DNA of 64,000 nucleotides from Anaerotignum neopropionicum (GCF_001571775.1 NZ_LRVM01000001.1:620001-684000); one strand, 5' to 3'. Numbered from the stretch's first letter, positions 34,717-44,837 are shown. The notes: generated by a model from the sequence alone, not told the origin. Made by a program: numbers and translations.

Positions 34717-35085
34717 TTGTTTAATAATTCAATATTGGTTTCTCAAAGAATGGCTGATTATTTATGGGAAAAACAGCAGGTGACATTAAATAATATTGCC
34801 AATGTTTCCACTCCCGGCTATAAAGCGCAGTATGTTACGTTTCAGGATGAATTAAAGAACAAATTGGCTTCTTATAATCAAGAAAGCGCAAGTAAAATAA
34901 GGAATCAAATAGATCAAACATTCATAAAAGTGCATACTAAAGAGGATGAATCCAGCCGATTGGACGGCAATAACGTAAATATGGATGTGGAACAGGTAGA
35001 ATTGGCCAGCTCCTATATCCAATATCAAATGACAATCAATAATATCAATAGCGAGTTTGACCGAATTCGGAGCGCATTGAAGTAA
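34717..35085 (+). CDS. flgB: Flagellar basal body rod protein FlgB
   Basis: 122 aa, starting at TTG 34717 behind AGAGAGGTGTGTA. It has the rod-protein signature NNIANVSTPGYKAQ and the C-terminal helix pattern ELASSYIQYQMT. FlgB forms the proximal rod between MS ring and FlgC. First gene of an eight-gene operon with short spacers. Confidence 0.95.
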   Translation: MFNNSILVSQRMADYLWEKQQVTLNNIANVSTPGYKAQYVTFQDELKNKLASYNQESASKIRNQIDQTFIKVHTKEDESSRLDGNNVNMDVEQVELASSYIQYQMTINNINSEFDRIRSALK

Positions 35086-35105
35086 AGAAGTAAATAGGAG
35101 GGGTT

Positions 35106-35552
35106 TTGGTGGCTTTTTTAAATGCGATGAATATCAGTGCATCGGGCTTAACTGCACAAAGAGCAAGGCTGGATGTTATCTCGGAAAATATTTCTAATTC
35201 TAACATAACACGAACTGAGAGCGGAGATCCCTATAGAAGGCGTATGGTGGTTTTTGAACCCAGAACGCAGGGGAGCTTCCAAGAAATTTTTAATAAAACT
35301 GCATTTGGTGGAGCTTCTACGCAGCGTGGTGTTATCGTGAGTGAAATTGTGGAGGACGAAAGTCCTTTTAAGTCGGTATATGATCCGACCCATCCCGACG
35401 CTGATGAAGATGGGTATGTTATGATGCCCAATGTTGATCTTTTAAAGGAAACAATTGACAGTATGGAGGCATCAAGGGCGTATGATGCAAATGTTACAGC
35501 TTTTAATGCAATAAAAGCAATGGCAACGAAAGGGCTTGAGGTTGGTAGATAA
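35106..35552 (+). CDS. flgC: Flagellar basal body rod protein FlgC
   Basis: 148 aa. MNISASGLTAQRARLDVISENISNSNI-type rod motif at the N-terminus, NVDLLKETIDSMEASRAYDANV at the C-terminus (split here for length). GTG? The frame opens at 35106 (TTG/GTG region GTTTTGGTGGCT); the likely start is the GTG at 35109 or just before it, behind AGGAGGGG. FlgC is a proximal rod component made with FlgB and FliE. Confidence 0.93.
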   Translation: MVAFLNAMNISASGLTAQRARLDVISENISNSNITRTESGDPYRRRMVVFEPRTQGSFQEIFNKTAFGGASTQRGVIVSEIVEDESPFKSVYDPTHPDADEDGYVMMPNVDLLKETIDSMEASRAYDANVTAFNAIKAMATKGLEVGR

Positions 35553-35569
35553 TAAACCGGAGGGAATTT

Positions 35570-35872
35570 ATGTCAATAACACAAATAAACAAATTGCAGC
35601 CAATGCAATTATTAGAACACTTAAACACAAAAAATAGTGGGACGAGCAGTCAATACGATTTTAGAAATATTTTTTTGGAGGCTGCTTCCAATGTGGTGGA
35701 AACCCAAAATGATGTAGCAAAAGAACAGTATTTGTTTGCCACAGGACAGTCCGAAGACACCCATTCACTGGGAATTGCAGCCTCTAAGGCGCAGATTTCC
35801 GTGGATCTTTTGGTGAATTTAAGAAATAAAGCGCTAGATTCTTATAATGAATTAATGAAAATGAGTCTTTAA
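35570..35872 (+). CDS. fliE: Flagellar hook-basal body complex protein FliE
   Basis: 100 aa, normal length. The conserved C-terminal half is present (SLGIAASKAQISVDLLVNLR, YNELMKMSL end). FliE links the MS ring to the rod and is exported early. ATG behind CCGGAGGGAATTT. Confidence 0.93.
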   Translation: MSITQINKLQPMQLLEHLNTKNSGTSSQYDFRNIFLEAASNVVETQNDVAKEQYLFATGQSEDTHSLGIAASKAQISVDLLVNLRNKALDSYNELMKMSL

Positions 35873-35938
35873 TTTTTGGGATAAGTTTGATAATTCATTG
35901 AAATTAAAAAGAAAATTTAACGTAAGAGGGGTACCGGA

Positions 35939-37546
35939 TTGAATGCAAAATTAAAGGAATTGCTTGAAAAGGGAAAAAATCAATTAAATAAAATAAACCC
36001 AAAGCTGAGAAAACCACTATTGCTTGGGGCTTGTCTGGTTATTATTTTTTCAGTGGGCACTGCTGTTTTTCTTAATTTTTCCAAGTCGTACGAAACACTT
36101 TTTAGCGGATTGAACCAAGAGGAAGCCACTGAAATTATGACCAAGCTGCAAGAGATGGGCGTTGAGTATAAATATGGTAAAGATGGTGTTATTTATGTTC
36201 CAAAAGAACAAGAGGAAAAACTAAAAGCCCAGCTTGTATATGAAGGTTATCCTAAGAGCGGTTTTACATATGATATTTTTAAGGATAACATAGGTTTAAC
36301 GACGACGGATTTTGAAAAAAACAGCTATAAGCTGTTTGAGCTTCAAAACAGGATGGGCGCAACCATACGGCTTTTTCAAGGCGTAAAGGATGCAAAGGTT
36401 ACCATAGCCTTGGCAGAAGAACAAAAATATGTTCTGAATGAAAGCAGTACGCAAAAAGCACAAGCTTCCGTTGTTGTTGTTATGACCAATGGTGGATCGC
36501 CTACGGCGGAGCAGGTGAAGGGTATTCAAAGGTTGGTTTCCAAAAGCATACCTTCCATGGAGATGGAGGATGTTGTGGTTTTGGACGGAAATGGGAATGA
36601 TGTTTCCTCATCGGGGGATAGTATTTCCGAAGGGGCAAATAAGCTGAAGCTTGAGTTTGAAAAGCATATGGATGATTCTATTCGTGCTAAAATATTGGCT
36701 GTATTAAGTCCTATTTATGGTGCGGACAATGTTAAGGTTTCCGTAAGAACAACGGTTGATGTGGATAAAAAAATCCGTGAGATTATTAATTATAAAGCAC
36801 CGGTAGAGGGTACGAACAAGGGGATTCCTAGAACAGAGACCAACGGCGTTGAAATGGTGAAGGATGGAACGGCCGCTGGCGGTGTTCCCGGGACAGAAAC
36901 CAATGCTGAAGTGCCAACATATACTCAGGTTACCGCAGATGGCACGGAATCTTACTATAAACAACAAAGTACCATTGATTATTTAGTAAATCAGCTTACG
37001 GAGCAAGGACAAATCGACTCCGGCAGTATCCAGGATATTTCTGTTTCCGTTGCAGTTAACAGTGAAACACTAGGCAATATTTCTGAAAAGAATTTGAAGG
37101 GTTTAATTGCTAATGCAGCGGGGATTGACAAAGAAAATCAAGAGGATAAAATTGCCGTTGTTGCCGCGCCGTTCTTTGGAAGTGATGCAATACCAACGGA
37201 TCTTGACAATATAGGAAGAAACAACTGGATTATTATAGGGTCAATTGCTTCGGGTGTATTTCTTATTCTTTTGTTGACGGTGATTCTTATCATTACCAAA
37301 AGAAGAAAGAAAAAGAAGCAGGCGCAGCTTAACGCTGCCTTTGATGGGGAAAGAACAGAACCTATTTCTCAGGAGGCATATTTACAACGGCTAAAGCAAA
37401 AGCAGCAGGATGATACTGAAAACCAAATTCTAAACCTGTCAAACGAGAGGGGCTTAGAATTGAAAAATAAGGTGCGCGACCTTGCAGGTGACAATCCTGA
37501 AATTTCAGCACAGCTGCTTAGGACTTGGCTAAGAGGGGGAGAATAA
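35939..37546 (+). CDS. fliF: Flagellar M-ring protein FliF
   Basis: 535 aa. TTG start at 35939 with AAGAGGGGTACC before it. Two membrane helices, at about residues 25-45 and 430-450, enclose the ring-building domain (YETLFSGLNQEEATEIM, KDAKVTIALAEE); the cytoplasmic tail (LKNKVRDLAGDNPEISAQLL) binds FliG. It builds the MS ring, the base of the motor. Confidence 0.96.
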   Translation: MNAKLKELLEKGKNQLNKINPKLRKPLLLGACLVIIFSVGTAVFLNFSKSYETLFSGLNQEEATEIMTKLQEMGVEYKYGKDGVIYVPKEQEEKLKAQLVYEGYPKSGFTYDIFKDNIGLTTTDFEKNSYKLFELQNRMGATIRLFQGVKDAKVTIALAEEQKYVLNESSTQKAQASVVVVMTNGGSPTAEQVKGIQRLVSKSIPSMEMEDVVVLDGNGNDVSSSGDSISEGANKLKLEFEKHMDDSIRAKILAVLSPIYGADNVKVSVRTTVDVDKKIREIINYKAPVEGTNKGIPRTETNGVEMVKDGTAAGGVPGTETNAEVPTYTQVTADGTESYYKQQSTIDYLVNQLTEQGQIDSGSIQDISVSVAVNSETLGNISEKNLKGLIANAAGIDKENQEDKIAVVAAPFFGSDAIPTDLDNIGRNNWIIIGSIASGVFLILLLTVILIITKRRKKKKQAQLNAAFDGERTEPISQEAYLQRLKQKQQDDTENQILNLSNERGLELKNKVRDLAGDNPEISAQLLRTWLRGGE

Positions 37547-37548
37547 AA

Positions 37549-38559
37549 GTGGCAAAGGAAAATACAATAACACCGGAACAGAAGGCTGCTGCGGTCGTTA
37601 TCTCCCTTGGGGCAGAAAAGGCCGCACAGGTTTATAAATATTTAACGGAAGACGAAATTCAAAGGATTACCATTGAAGTTGCAAAATTAGGATTTTTACC
37701 CTCAGAGGTAACCGAGTCAATCTTAGACGAGTTTTATAAAAACTGTATGCTTCATAAGGTTGTTACAGAAGGCGGCATGGAGTACGCCAGAAGTGTTTTG
37801 GAAAAGGCCTTTGGTGAAGAGGTGGCACACAATTTATTGGGCAAGGTTGAGAAAACCCTTAAGTCAAGAGTATTCTCTTTCTTAAGCAAGTATGATGATT
37901 TGTCTATTTTCTCCATATTGAGCAATGAGCGCCCCCAGACCATTGCGCTGGTGCTCTCCTATATGGATTCCGATCGGGCGGCAAGTATCATCTCTGGGCT
38001 TCCTGAGCAAAGAAAGATAAACGTAGTTGAGGCAATTGCAAGAATGGATAGTGCTGCACCTGAAGCTATGAAAATTGTGGAACAGGAAATAGAAAAGAAG
38101 CTTTCTTCTGTAATGACTACAGATTATACCAAAATTGGTGGTATTGATTATATTGCGGAGGTTATGAATTATGTTGACCGAGGCGATGAAAAATATATCT
38201 TTGATGAATTGAGCAAGAAGGATATTGAGCTTGTTGAAGAAATTCGCAAGAAAATGTTTGTATTTGAAGATATTGTTGGAATGGATAATCTCTCCATACA
38301 GAGAGTTATTCGAGAGGTTGACCAAAAAGATCTTGTATATGCGCTTAAGGGTGCCCAGGGTGAAGTGGCAAATGTTATCTTTGCAAATATGTCTGCTCGT
38401 ATGACAGAAACAATTAAATCTGAGCTTGAGATTACAACCAACGTCCGCGTTCGCGATGTTGAGGATGCACAGCAAAGAGTTGTTGCTGCAATCAGAAAGC
38501 TTGAGGACGCAGGTCAGATTGTTGTTTCCAAGGGTGGAAAGGATGATATTATTGCATAA
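37549..38559 (+). CDS. fliG: Flagellar motor switch protein FliG
   Basis: 336 aa from GTG 37549 (AGAGGGGGAGAATAAAA upstream), 2 bp after the fliF stop. N, middle and C domains are present; middle-domain EHPQT-like NERPQTIALVLSYM and C-domain charged residues (KKMFVFEDIVGMDNLSIQRVI) for torque generation are visible. FliG joins MS ring and stator interaction. Confidence 0.96.
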   Translation: MAKENTITPEQKAAAVVISLGAEKAAQVYKYLTEDEIQRITIEVAKLGFLPSEVTESILDEFYKNCMLHKVVTEGGMEYARSVLEKAFGEEVAHNLLGKVEKTLKSRVFSFLSKYDDLSIFSILSNERPQTIALVLSYMDSDRAASIISGLPEQRKINVVEAIARMDSAAPEAMKIVEQEIEKKLSSVMTTDYTKIGGIDYIAEVMNYVDRGDEKYIFDELSKKDIELVEEIRKKMFVFEDIVGMDNLSIQRVIREVDQKDLVYALKGAQGEVANVIFANMSARMTETIKSELEITTNVRVRDVEDAQQRVVAAIRKLEDAGQIVVSKGGKDDIIA

Positions 38560-39421
38560 TGGTGATTTTTCAGTAAATTCCTTTCTTTTTGATCAATTTG
38601 GTGATGATTCTAAGAAAAAGGATCATCTAAATGAAAACGGTAAAAAAATTGACTTTCCCTGCTTTGATAAGGACGAGCCGCAGGAGCCAGAGGAAACGGC
38701 GGGAGTTCAAGAAGTTGACGAGGAGAAGGAAGCCGCATCCATTGATAGCAGCTTGATGTTACGAGAGCTTGAAAAAAAAGAGGCACAGCTGAAGGAAAAA
38801 GAAAAAAAGGTGATTGCCGAGGCCCAAAAAAAGGCGGAGGAAATTATAAAACAAGCCCAAATGGATGGGGAAGAAATTAAGAAATGTGCTTTTGACCAAG
38901 CAATGGAGGACGGTTTTCAGGCCGGCTATCAAAAGGCTTATGATGAGCATAAAGCCGAAATGGATGAGGAAACTGCGGTCTTTCTCCTTCAAGTGCGAGA
39001 TATGCTTCAGGCATATGAAGAAGAAAAACAATTGCTTATTTCACAAAACATAGACGAGCTTAAGGAAGTGGCAATTGCCATTGCGGAAAAGGTAATTCAG
39101 ATTAGCTTGAAAACCAGTGGTGAAATCGTTAAAAAAATGATTATTACAGCCACAAATAAAATGAAATTGAAAGAATGGGCAAAGATTTATATCTCCAAAC
39201 AAGATTCTGCTCTAGTTGTAGAGTCAAATGCAGAGTTGCTTGATGCACTTTCCCATTTATCCGAACATATTAAAATTATTGTAATGGAGGACTCGGCGCC
39301 GGGAACCTGTATTATTGAGTTGCCGGATCAAATTATTGATGCCAGTGCAAGCACCCAAATTGAAAACATTAGAGGGATCATAAAGAGTGCTGGCAAGCTG
39401 GGAGGGAATGATATTGTTTAA
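38543..39421 (+). CDS. fliH: Flagellar assembly protein FliH
   Basis: About 292 aa. The frame is open further upstream inside fliG, but the family-like part starts near here: ATG 38543 (AGGGTGG upstream) or TTG 38552 (GGAAAGG upstream). The middle is a long Glu/Lys/Gln coiled coil (LREL EKKEAQLKEKEKKV type), the C-terminal domain binds FliI. FliH holds the export ATPase in an inactive complex and anchors it at the C ring. Confidence 0.9.
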   Translation: MILLHNGDFSVNSFLFDQFGDDSKKKDHLNENGKKIDFPCFDKDEPQEPEETAGVQEVDEEKEAASIDSSLMLRELEKKEAQLKEKEKKVIAEAQKKAEEIIKQAQMDGEEIKKCAFDQAMEDGFQAGYQKAYDEHKAEMDEETAVFLLQVRDMLQAYEEEKQLLISQNIDELKEVAIAIAEKVIQISLKTSGEIVKKMIITATNKMKLKEWAKIYISKQDSALVVESNAELLDALSHLSEHIKIIVMEDSAPGTCIIELPDQIIDASASTQIENIRGIIKSAGKLGGNDIV

Positions 39422-40715
39422 CGAATTGGTGGATGTCATTAAACGGTCAAATACCATAAGCCATATCGGTAAGATTGAAAATATTGTTGGACTAGCAATT
39501 GAAGCCTCCGGCAGAAAAGCCAGTATCGGCGAAATTAGTATGATTTATAACGAAAATGAAAAAAAGCAAATTATGGCGGAAACCGTTGGTTTTCGAGATG
39601 ACCGCATTTTGCTGATGCCCTATGAAAGTATGAAGGGGGTTTCAGCAGGGACTTTTGTGAAAAATACAAACGAATGCCTAAAAATACCCGTTGGAGATTT
39701 TTTGCAAGGCAGAATTATTGATGCATTGGGAAGACCTATGGATGGCTTGGGACCTCTTGACTATAACCAATTTTTTCCGGTGGACAGCGTTGCAACAAAT
39801 CCACTGACCAGACCTCCCATTCAAGAAAGAATGGAGTTTGGCGTTAAAGCCATTGATGGCTTGCTTACCATTGGCAAGGGTCAAAGAATGGGGATTTTTG
39901 CGGGAAGCGGCGTAGGGAAAAGTACCCTTTTAGGGATGCTCGCAAGGAAAGTAAAAACGGATATTAACGTGATTGCGCTTGTGGGGGAAAGAGGGAGAGA
40001 GGTTCGAGAGTTTATTGAGAGGGATTTGGGGGAAGAGGGACTGAAACGTTCTGTTTTGGTTGTTGCCACCTCAGACCAATCTGCAATGCTGAGAATGAAG
40101 TGCCCTTTGGTTGCCACAGCCATTGCGGAATATTTTAAAAATCAGGGCAAGGATGTTTTGCTTATGATGGACTCTCTTACCAGATTTGCCATGGCGCAAA
40201 GAGAAATTGGACTAGCCATCGGGGAACCGCCAATTGCAAGAGGCTATACACCGTCAATCTATGCAGAAATGCCAAAGCTCCTTGAGCGAACGGGTAATTT
40301 TAAGGAAGGCTCTATCACAGGAATTTATACAGTGTTGGTTGAAGGGGATGATACCAATGATCCAATTGCGGATACAGTAAGAGGTATTATTGACGGACAC
40401 ATTGTATTGTCAAGGAAATTGGCAAATGGCAATCATTTTCCTGCAATTGACATTAATGCAAGTATCTCAAGATTAATGAATTCTATTTCTGATAAGAAGC
40501 ACTTGGAGTTGGCCTCGAAATTGAGGGATATTTTAAGTATTTATGAGAAAAACAACGATTTGATTTCTATTGGTGCTTATAAGCAAGGGACAAACCATAA
40601 ATTGGATTTTGCCATTTCCAAAATAGACAAGATTAATGCCTTTTTGAAGCAAGGCGTAGATGAAAATTTTTCTTTTGAGGAAACGCTAAAGCAGATGGAG
40701 GAAATCCTCAAGTAA
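39414..40715 (+). CDS. fliI: Flagellar export ATPase FliI
   Basis: 433 aa. TTG 39414 has GGGAGGG at ideal spacing; the ATG at 39408 is too close to it. F1-beta-like ATPase: Walker A GSGVGKSTLLGM, VGERGREVREFIE, Walker B VLLMMDSLTRFA. It drives type III export of flagellar proteins. It overlaps fliH by 8 bp. Confidence 0.96.
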   Translation: MFNELVDVIKRSNTISHIGKIENIVGLAIEASGRKASIGEISMIYNENEKKQIMAETVGFRDDRILLMPYESMKGVSAGTFVKNTNECLKIPVGDFLQGRIIDALGRPMDGLGPLDYNQFFPVDSVATNPLTRPPIQERMEFGVKAIDGLLTIGKGQRMGIFAGSGVGKSTLLGMLARKVKTDINVIALVGERGREVREFIERDLGEEGLKRSVLVVATSDQSAMLRMKCPLVATAIAEYFKNQGKDVLLMMDSLTRFAMAQREIGLAIGEPPIARGYTPSIYAEMPKLLERTGNFKEGSITGIYTVLVEGDDTNDPIADTVRGIIDGHIVLSRKLANGNHFPAIDINASISRLMNSISDKKHLELASKLRDILSIYEKNNDLISIGAYKQGTNHKLDFAISKIDKINAFLKQGVDENFSFEETLKQMEEILK

Positions 40716-40742
40716 CAGTAGGCCTTTTATGTGGGGGATAAA

Positions 40743-41174
40743 ATGAAAAAATTTACTTTTCAGCTTGAATCGGTTATGAATTTTAAAAATCAGCGTTTAG
40801 AGAGCAAAAAGGCTGAGCATGCCAAAGTAATTGCCTTGGTAAATGAGCAAATTGAAAAAATCGAGGCTCTTTTGGGAAAATTTAAAGGTATAAATGCAGA
40901 GTTTAACGGGAAGAAAATGATGGGACTTTCTATTAATGAAGCTATGGGGTATTCCGGCTTTCTTTATAAGCTGGAAGTGGAAATTCAGCAGGAAAAAAGG
41001 CAGCTTGAAAAGTTGAAAAAAGTGGAAGAAGAAAAAAGAGCCGAAGTGGTGGAAGTGAAAATTGAAACATCAACCTTGGAAAAGCTGAAAGAAAAGAAAC
41101 TGGAAATCTATAATAAAGAAGTTCAAAAATGCGAGGAACTATACATAGAAGAGTTCGTATCCCGAAGTTTATAG
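40743..41174 (+). CDS. fliJ: Flagellar export protein FliJ
   Basis: 143 aa from ATG 40743 (GTGGGGGATAAA upstream). Nearly all coiled coil; the start KKFTFQLESVMNFKNQRLE is typical of FliJ. FliJ is the central stalk of the export ATPase. It is the last gene here: a terminator follows and no fliK, flgD or flgE comes after, unlike the usual fla/che operon. Confidence 0.9.
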   Translation: MKKFTFQLESVMNFKNQRLESKKAEHAKVIALVNEQIEKIEALLGKFKGINAEFNGKKMMGLSINEAMGYSGFLYKLEVEIQQEKRQLEKLKKVEEEKRAEVVEVKIETSTLEKLKEKKLEIYNKEVQKCEELYIEEFVSRSL

Positions 41175-41204
41175 AAAGTGAAGGCTGGATACATAAAAAT
41201 ACTA

Positions 41205-41252
41205 AGAAAAACCCTTTGAAATCATTGATATGAATATTCAGAGGGATTTTTT
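41205..41252 (+). terminator. Rho-independent terminator of the flagellar operon
   Basis: AAACCCTTTGAA / TTCAGAGGGATTT stem and T6, 30 bp after fliJ. Confidence 0.85.
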
Positions 41253-41870
41253 GTATTAAAGCTAAGCAGGATCTTAAAAATATTAGGGCAACTACCACAA
41301 TTCCCAAACTGCGCAGGACAACGAAGGTTGATCGGGGAAACTGTAAATTTTGTACTGTTTGCTTCCGAAGTTTGCTAAACATTTCTGTTATAAGCAATAG
41401 TATTGCTTGAATTGCGCCTTATGAAAAATTTAGAGGTATCTTTTAAAATTTATAACATATTTCTAACAACCAGTGATACAAAGCAAAATAGAAAAACAGA
41501 AAGGAAAATTGTATGGCTTATTACAGGCTTGTCTTCCTTGATTTGTTTTAACATATGTACAAACACAGGAAAAACAAAAACGGAAAAAATGATGCAAAAG
41601 TAATGTATAAAGTCCAAAATAATTCCCTCCTACTAATGTTACTACCCTATAAATTCAACGCAATACTTATATATTTCTTGTGATAACTCTTATCTTTCTT
41701 AGACTAAACTTTGTAGTTAGGGAATCATCCACTGATAAATCTGGCAATGCTTTTTGTTTTTTATGAAATTTTTATGAATATATTTCCACTAAAAACAATA
41801 AAATCCGTTATTTCCAATATTTTTTGCAATAAAAAATCCCTAAAACCTTGAGTTCTACGGATTTTCTTGA
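41253..41870. other. AT-rich gene-free stretch
   Basis: No supported gene. A 66-codon frame at 41403-41603 has no ribosome site and a low-complexity Lys/Thr/Asn-rich product. No repeat of families A-C. This is where the rest of a flagellar operon would be expected. Confidence 0.6.
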
Positions 41871-41944
<74 letters not shown>

Positions 41945-42017
41945 GCAATATAAATATACTATACATTTCATTATATGCCTTATGAAAAGATTTGTCAACA
42001 AAACATATTCGCAAATT

Positions 42018-42731
42018 TCACACACCATCCTTAAAGTTCGACTCTAGCTTATTTTTTCGAGCTTTCCAATCGGGCATTAATAGGCTGAGCAACGTATAAA
42101 AACCCTCCCCGTGATTCTTATAACGAAAATGCACCAGCTCATGGAGTATAACCTGTTCGATGCAGTCTTGGGATGCCTTCATTAGCTGGAGGTTTAAGCG
42201 AATTGTATTTCCCTCGGTGGTACAGCTTCCCCATAGGGTTTTCATGTTCCTGATTTGTATGGTTGGCTGCAAAATTCCATAAGGTTCAACCAAGGGATAA
42301 ATTTGCTGCAAAATTTCTTCGAATTTGATATTTGCCTGTTCTTTTAGCCAAGAGAGATATTCGCTATGCAATGCATTTGTCGTGGTGCTTGTGGAAAACA
42401 TAAAAATTTTATCTCCCTGAATTTGTATTTTTGAAGGCCCATTTGAAATTACTAAACAGTAGGGGTTCCCCAAATAATAAAGAGTTTTTCCGTTACAAAA
42501 CCCACAGGGGGGCAAATTTTGGCGTATTTTTTCAATTTCTGCAAGATGTGTAATAATCCAAAGAGATTTTGACTCTACAAATTCTTTAATAATGGGAAAA
42601 GGAACTTTTTTTGATGCAGAAACCACAACATTTCCATGCTTATTTACACGGAGATTGATATATTTAACATCTTTACGAATCAGCTCAAACTCTAATTCAA
42701 TGCCTTTATATTGAACTGTGTGTATAGACAT
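42018..42731 (-). CDS. YgjP-like M48-type metallopeptidase domain protein
   Basis: 237 aa from the ATG at 42731, which has AAAGGAGAATCCCC before it. The zinc motif HELVHFRYKNHGEGF (HExxH plus a third His) is near the C-terminus, after SWGSCTTEGNTIRLN-like LWGSCTT; this is the DUF45/YgjP family, often annotated M48-like metal-dependent hydrolase. It is usually found near restriction systems in bacteria but also alone; here it is monocistronic between the tRNA and the TRAP operon. Substrate unknown. Confidence 0.88.
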   Translation of the reverse strand: MSIHTVQYKGIELEFELIRKDVKYINLRVNKHGNVVVSASKKVPFPIIKEFVESKSLWIITHLAEIEKIRQNLPPCGFCNGKTLYYLGNPYCLVISNGPSKIQIQGDKIFMFSTSTTTNALHSEYLSWLKEQANIKFEEILQQIYPLVEPYGILQPTIQIRNMKTLWGSCTTEGNTIRLNLQLMKASQDCIEQVILHELVHFRYKNHGEGFYTLLSLLMPDWKARKNKLESNFKDGV

Positions 42732-43061
42732 GGGGATTCTCCTTTGCAATAAACAATTTATCTATCTATTTTACACGCATCAATTGGGATTGTCCAGCAC
42801 GGGAATACAAAATAATTTATGCGTATTTCTTTTATATATTCACTGATTTTTTCTATAAAATAATTAAAACTAATGAAAGTAATGAAAAAAATGCATAGTG
42901 TTTTATAAAAGCTAAAAAGTAATTTATTTAGTATTTATATAATTATTCATTTTTAAGCTTAAACATATTAGTTTTTTAAATAATTAGGCCGCTAATTTGT
43001 AAAAAAATATTGGAAAAATGAATTAAAATAAAGACATGGGGGCAAAACCATAAATTATGGA

Positions 43062-43090
43062 TTGAAGTATAAAATAATATATGCTAAAAT
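43062..43090 (+). promoter_or_regulatory. Candidate promoter of the TAXI-TRAP operon
   Basis: TTGAAG (43062-43067), 17 bp, TAAAAT (43085-43090), about 65 bp before the binding-protein gene. The rest of 42732-43155 is very AT-rich; I see only weak inverted repeats in it. Confidence 0.5.
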
Positions 43091-43155
43091 GAAAATTGAA
43101 TATAAATGAAATAACTTGCATAATGCAAAAATGAAAAGATTAAGGAGATGGGTAA

Positions 43156-44160
43156 ATGAAAAAGAGTTTAGTAACATTAACAGCTTTGGCAGTAACCGCA
43201 ATGATGGCGTTTACTGGTTGTGGTGGTGCAGCGAACAATGATGCTCCTAAGGGTGATGAAGAAAAAGCGCCTGCCGGCAAGCAGGTATTAACCTTGGGTA
43301 CAGGTGGTACAACTGGTACATATTACGCAGTTGGCGGTACAATGGCTACAGTATTAAATAATGAGATGGAAAATGTTAGCCTAAAGGTTGTTTCTTCAGG
43401 TGCTTCCAAAGCAAATATCTTAGACATTGATGACGGCGTTTCTGACATTGCAATTGTTCAAAACGACGTAATGTATTATGCTTTTAACGGCACAGACCTT
43501 TTTGTACAAAATGGCAAATTCGATACATTCTCTGCAATTGCAGGGGTTTATGATGAAACCTGTCAGATTATTGCAGCTCCCGGCATTACCAGCATTGCTG
43601 ATTTAAAAGGCAAAACCGTTAATGTTGGCGATGGAGGCAGTGGTGTTGAATTTAATGCAACACAGATTTTGGCAGCTTACGGAATTGACATCAACAGCGA
43701 TATCAACAAGGTAAACGGCAGCTTTGGCGATGCGGCGGACTCCATCAAGGATGGGAAGATTGATGCGGCATTTATCACAGCCGGCGCGCCTACAACAGCA
43801 GTTGTTGACTTGGCAATTTCCAAAGATATTAATTTGTTGATGATTGATGATGAACATGCAGAAGCTTTAATGGCTGAATATCCATTCTATACAAAGACAA
43901 TCATCCCCGGCGGCACATATGCTTGCGTTGCTGATGATGTGCAGACATTAAGCGTTCGTGCAACCTTAATTGCAAGTAATAATTTGAGTGAAGACGCGAT
44001 TTATGAATTTACAAAAGCACTTTTTGAAAACAAAGATGCTTTGGCAAATAGTAATGCGAAATTTACCGAATTGGATTCAGAGGCAGCAGTGCAGGGTATT
44101 TCCGTTCCTTTCCATCCCGGTGCTGAAAAGTACTTTAAAGAAATTGGCGTTCTTAGCTAA
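43156..44160 (+). CDS. TAXI family TRAP transporter solute-binding lipoprotein
   Basis: 334 aa. Lipoprotein signal with lipobox FTGC, then the TAXI hallmark: LTLGTGGTTGTYYAVGG at the mature start, followed by SGASKANI and DIAIVQNDVMYYAF. TAXI proteins feed fused TRAP permeases and bind dicarboxylates or glutamate-like acids, as far as known. ATG behind AAGGAGATGGGTAA. DUF1850 and permease genes follow on the same strand. Confidence 0.94.
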   Translation: MKKSLVTLTALAVTAMMAFTGCGGAANNDAPKGDEEKAPAGKQVLTLGTGGTTGTYYAVGGTMATVLNNEMENVSLKVVSSGASKANILDIDDGVSDIAIVQNDVMYYAFNGTDLFVQNGKFDTFSAIAGVYDETCQIIAAPGITSIADLKGKTVNVGDGGSGVEFNATQILAAYGIDINSDINKVNGSFGDAADSIKDGKIDAAFITAGAPTTAVVDLAISKDINLLMIDDEHAEALMAEYPFYTKTIIPGGTYACVADDVQTLSVRATLIASNNLSEDAIYEFTKALFENKDALANSNAKFTELDSEAAVQGISVPFHPGAEKYFKEIGVLS

Positions 44161-44178
44161 TTGTTCCAATTTGGCAGT

Positions 44179-44667
44179 ATGAGCTTCAAGCAGATTGTTG
44201 GTATAGTGGTTGCAATAATGGTTGTCATTATTGCAACTGCTATTTTTCATATGAACCACACAGAAGATTGCCTGATATTGCGGAACGGGAGAACAGGCAA
44301 TATTCTCGTAAGTTACCCCATGGAAGAAGGCGGGGAATTTTCTGTACGATTCATGCATTCTGTGAACAAATCGCCGGTGGAAGATCGCTACCGGATTGAA
44401 AATGGAGAAATTGTAGTATACGAAACGGTTTATTATAACTTTGGAGCAGGGGTGCAGACAGAACTGGAGGATGGGCAGACATTAACCTACGGAGAGGATG
44501 GAAGTATGATCGTTTCCGGGTTTCATAAGGTGATGCTTGACCTTTCTTACAATGTTAGTCCGGTTTATGATCATATTTTGGTTGTAAATGGAGAGGAAGT
44601 CAGCCTGCGCCAGCTTTGCGGTGAGGATAGATTTATTACTATTGGCTATGAGAAGGGGAAGAAATAG
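44179..44667 (+). CDS. DUF1850 domain-containing protein
   Basis: 162 aa from the ATG at 44179 (168 if TTG 44161 directly after the stop of the upstream gene is used; neither has a clear RBS, so coupling is likely). One N-terminal membrane helix (IVGIVVAIMVVIIATAIF), then the DUF1850 domain with RFMHSVNKSPVEDRYRI. DUF1850 genes often sit between TAXI binding-protein and fused TRAP permease genes, exactly as here; the role is not established. Confidence 0.9.
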   Translation: MSFKQIVGIVVAIMVVIIATAIFHMNHTEDCLILRNGRTGNILVSYPMEEGGEFSVRFMHSVNKSPVEDRYRIENGEIVVYETVYYNFGAGVQTELEDGQTLTYGEDGSMIVSGFHKVMLDLSYNVSPVYDHILVVNGEEVSLRQLCGEDRFITIGYEKGKK

Positions 44668-44837
44668 AGAAGGGGTTGTTCGTTTCAAAGTTATTGAAAC
44701 CCTTGAAGGCTTTGTTTTTTTGCATATTGTTTGGTTCTGAGAGGAAGTTAAAGAAAAATGACCTTTGCTTGAGATATGTAAAATGCTAAATTTGGTTTGG
44801 TTACTTTGAAAAATACTGAACAAAAGGAGGATATACG

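Noticed and set aside
41403-41603. 66-codon frame after the flagellar operon
   Set aside because: No RBS, low-complexity product, no recognisable family.
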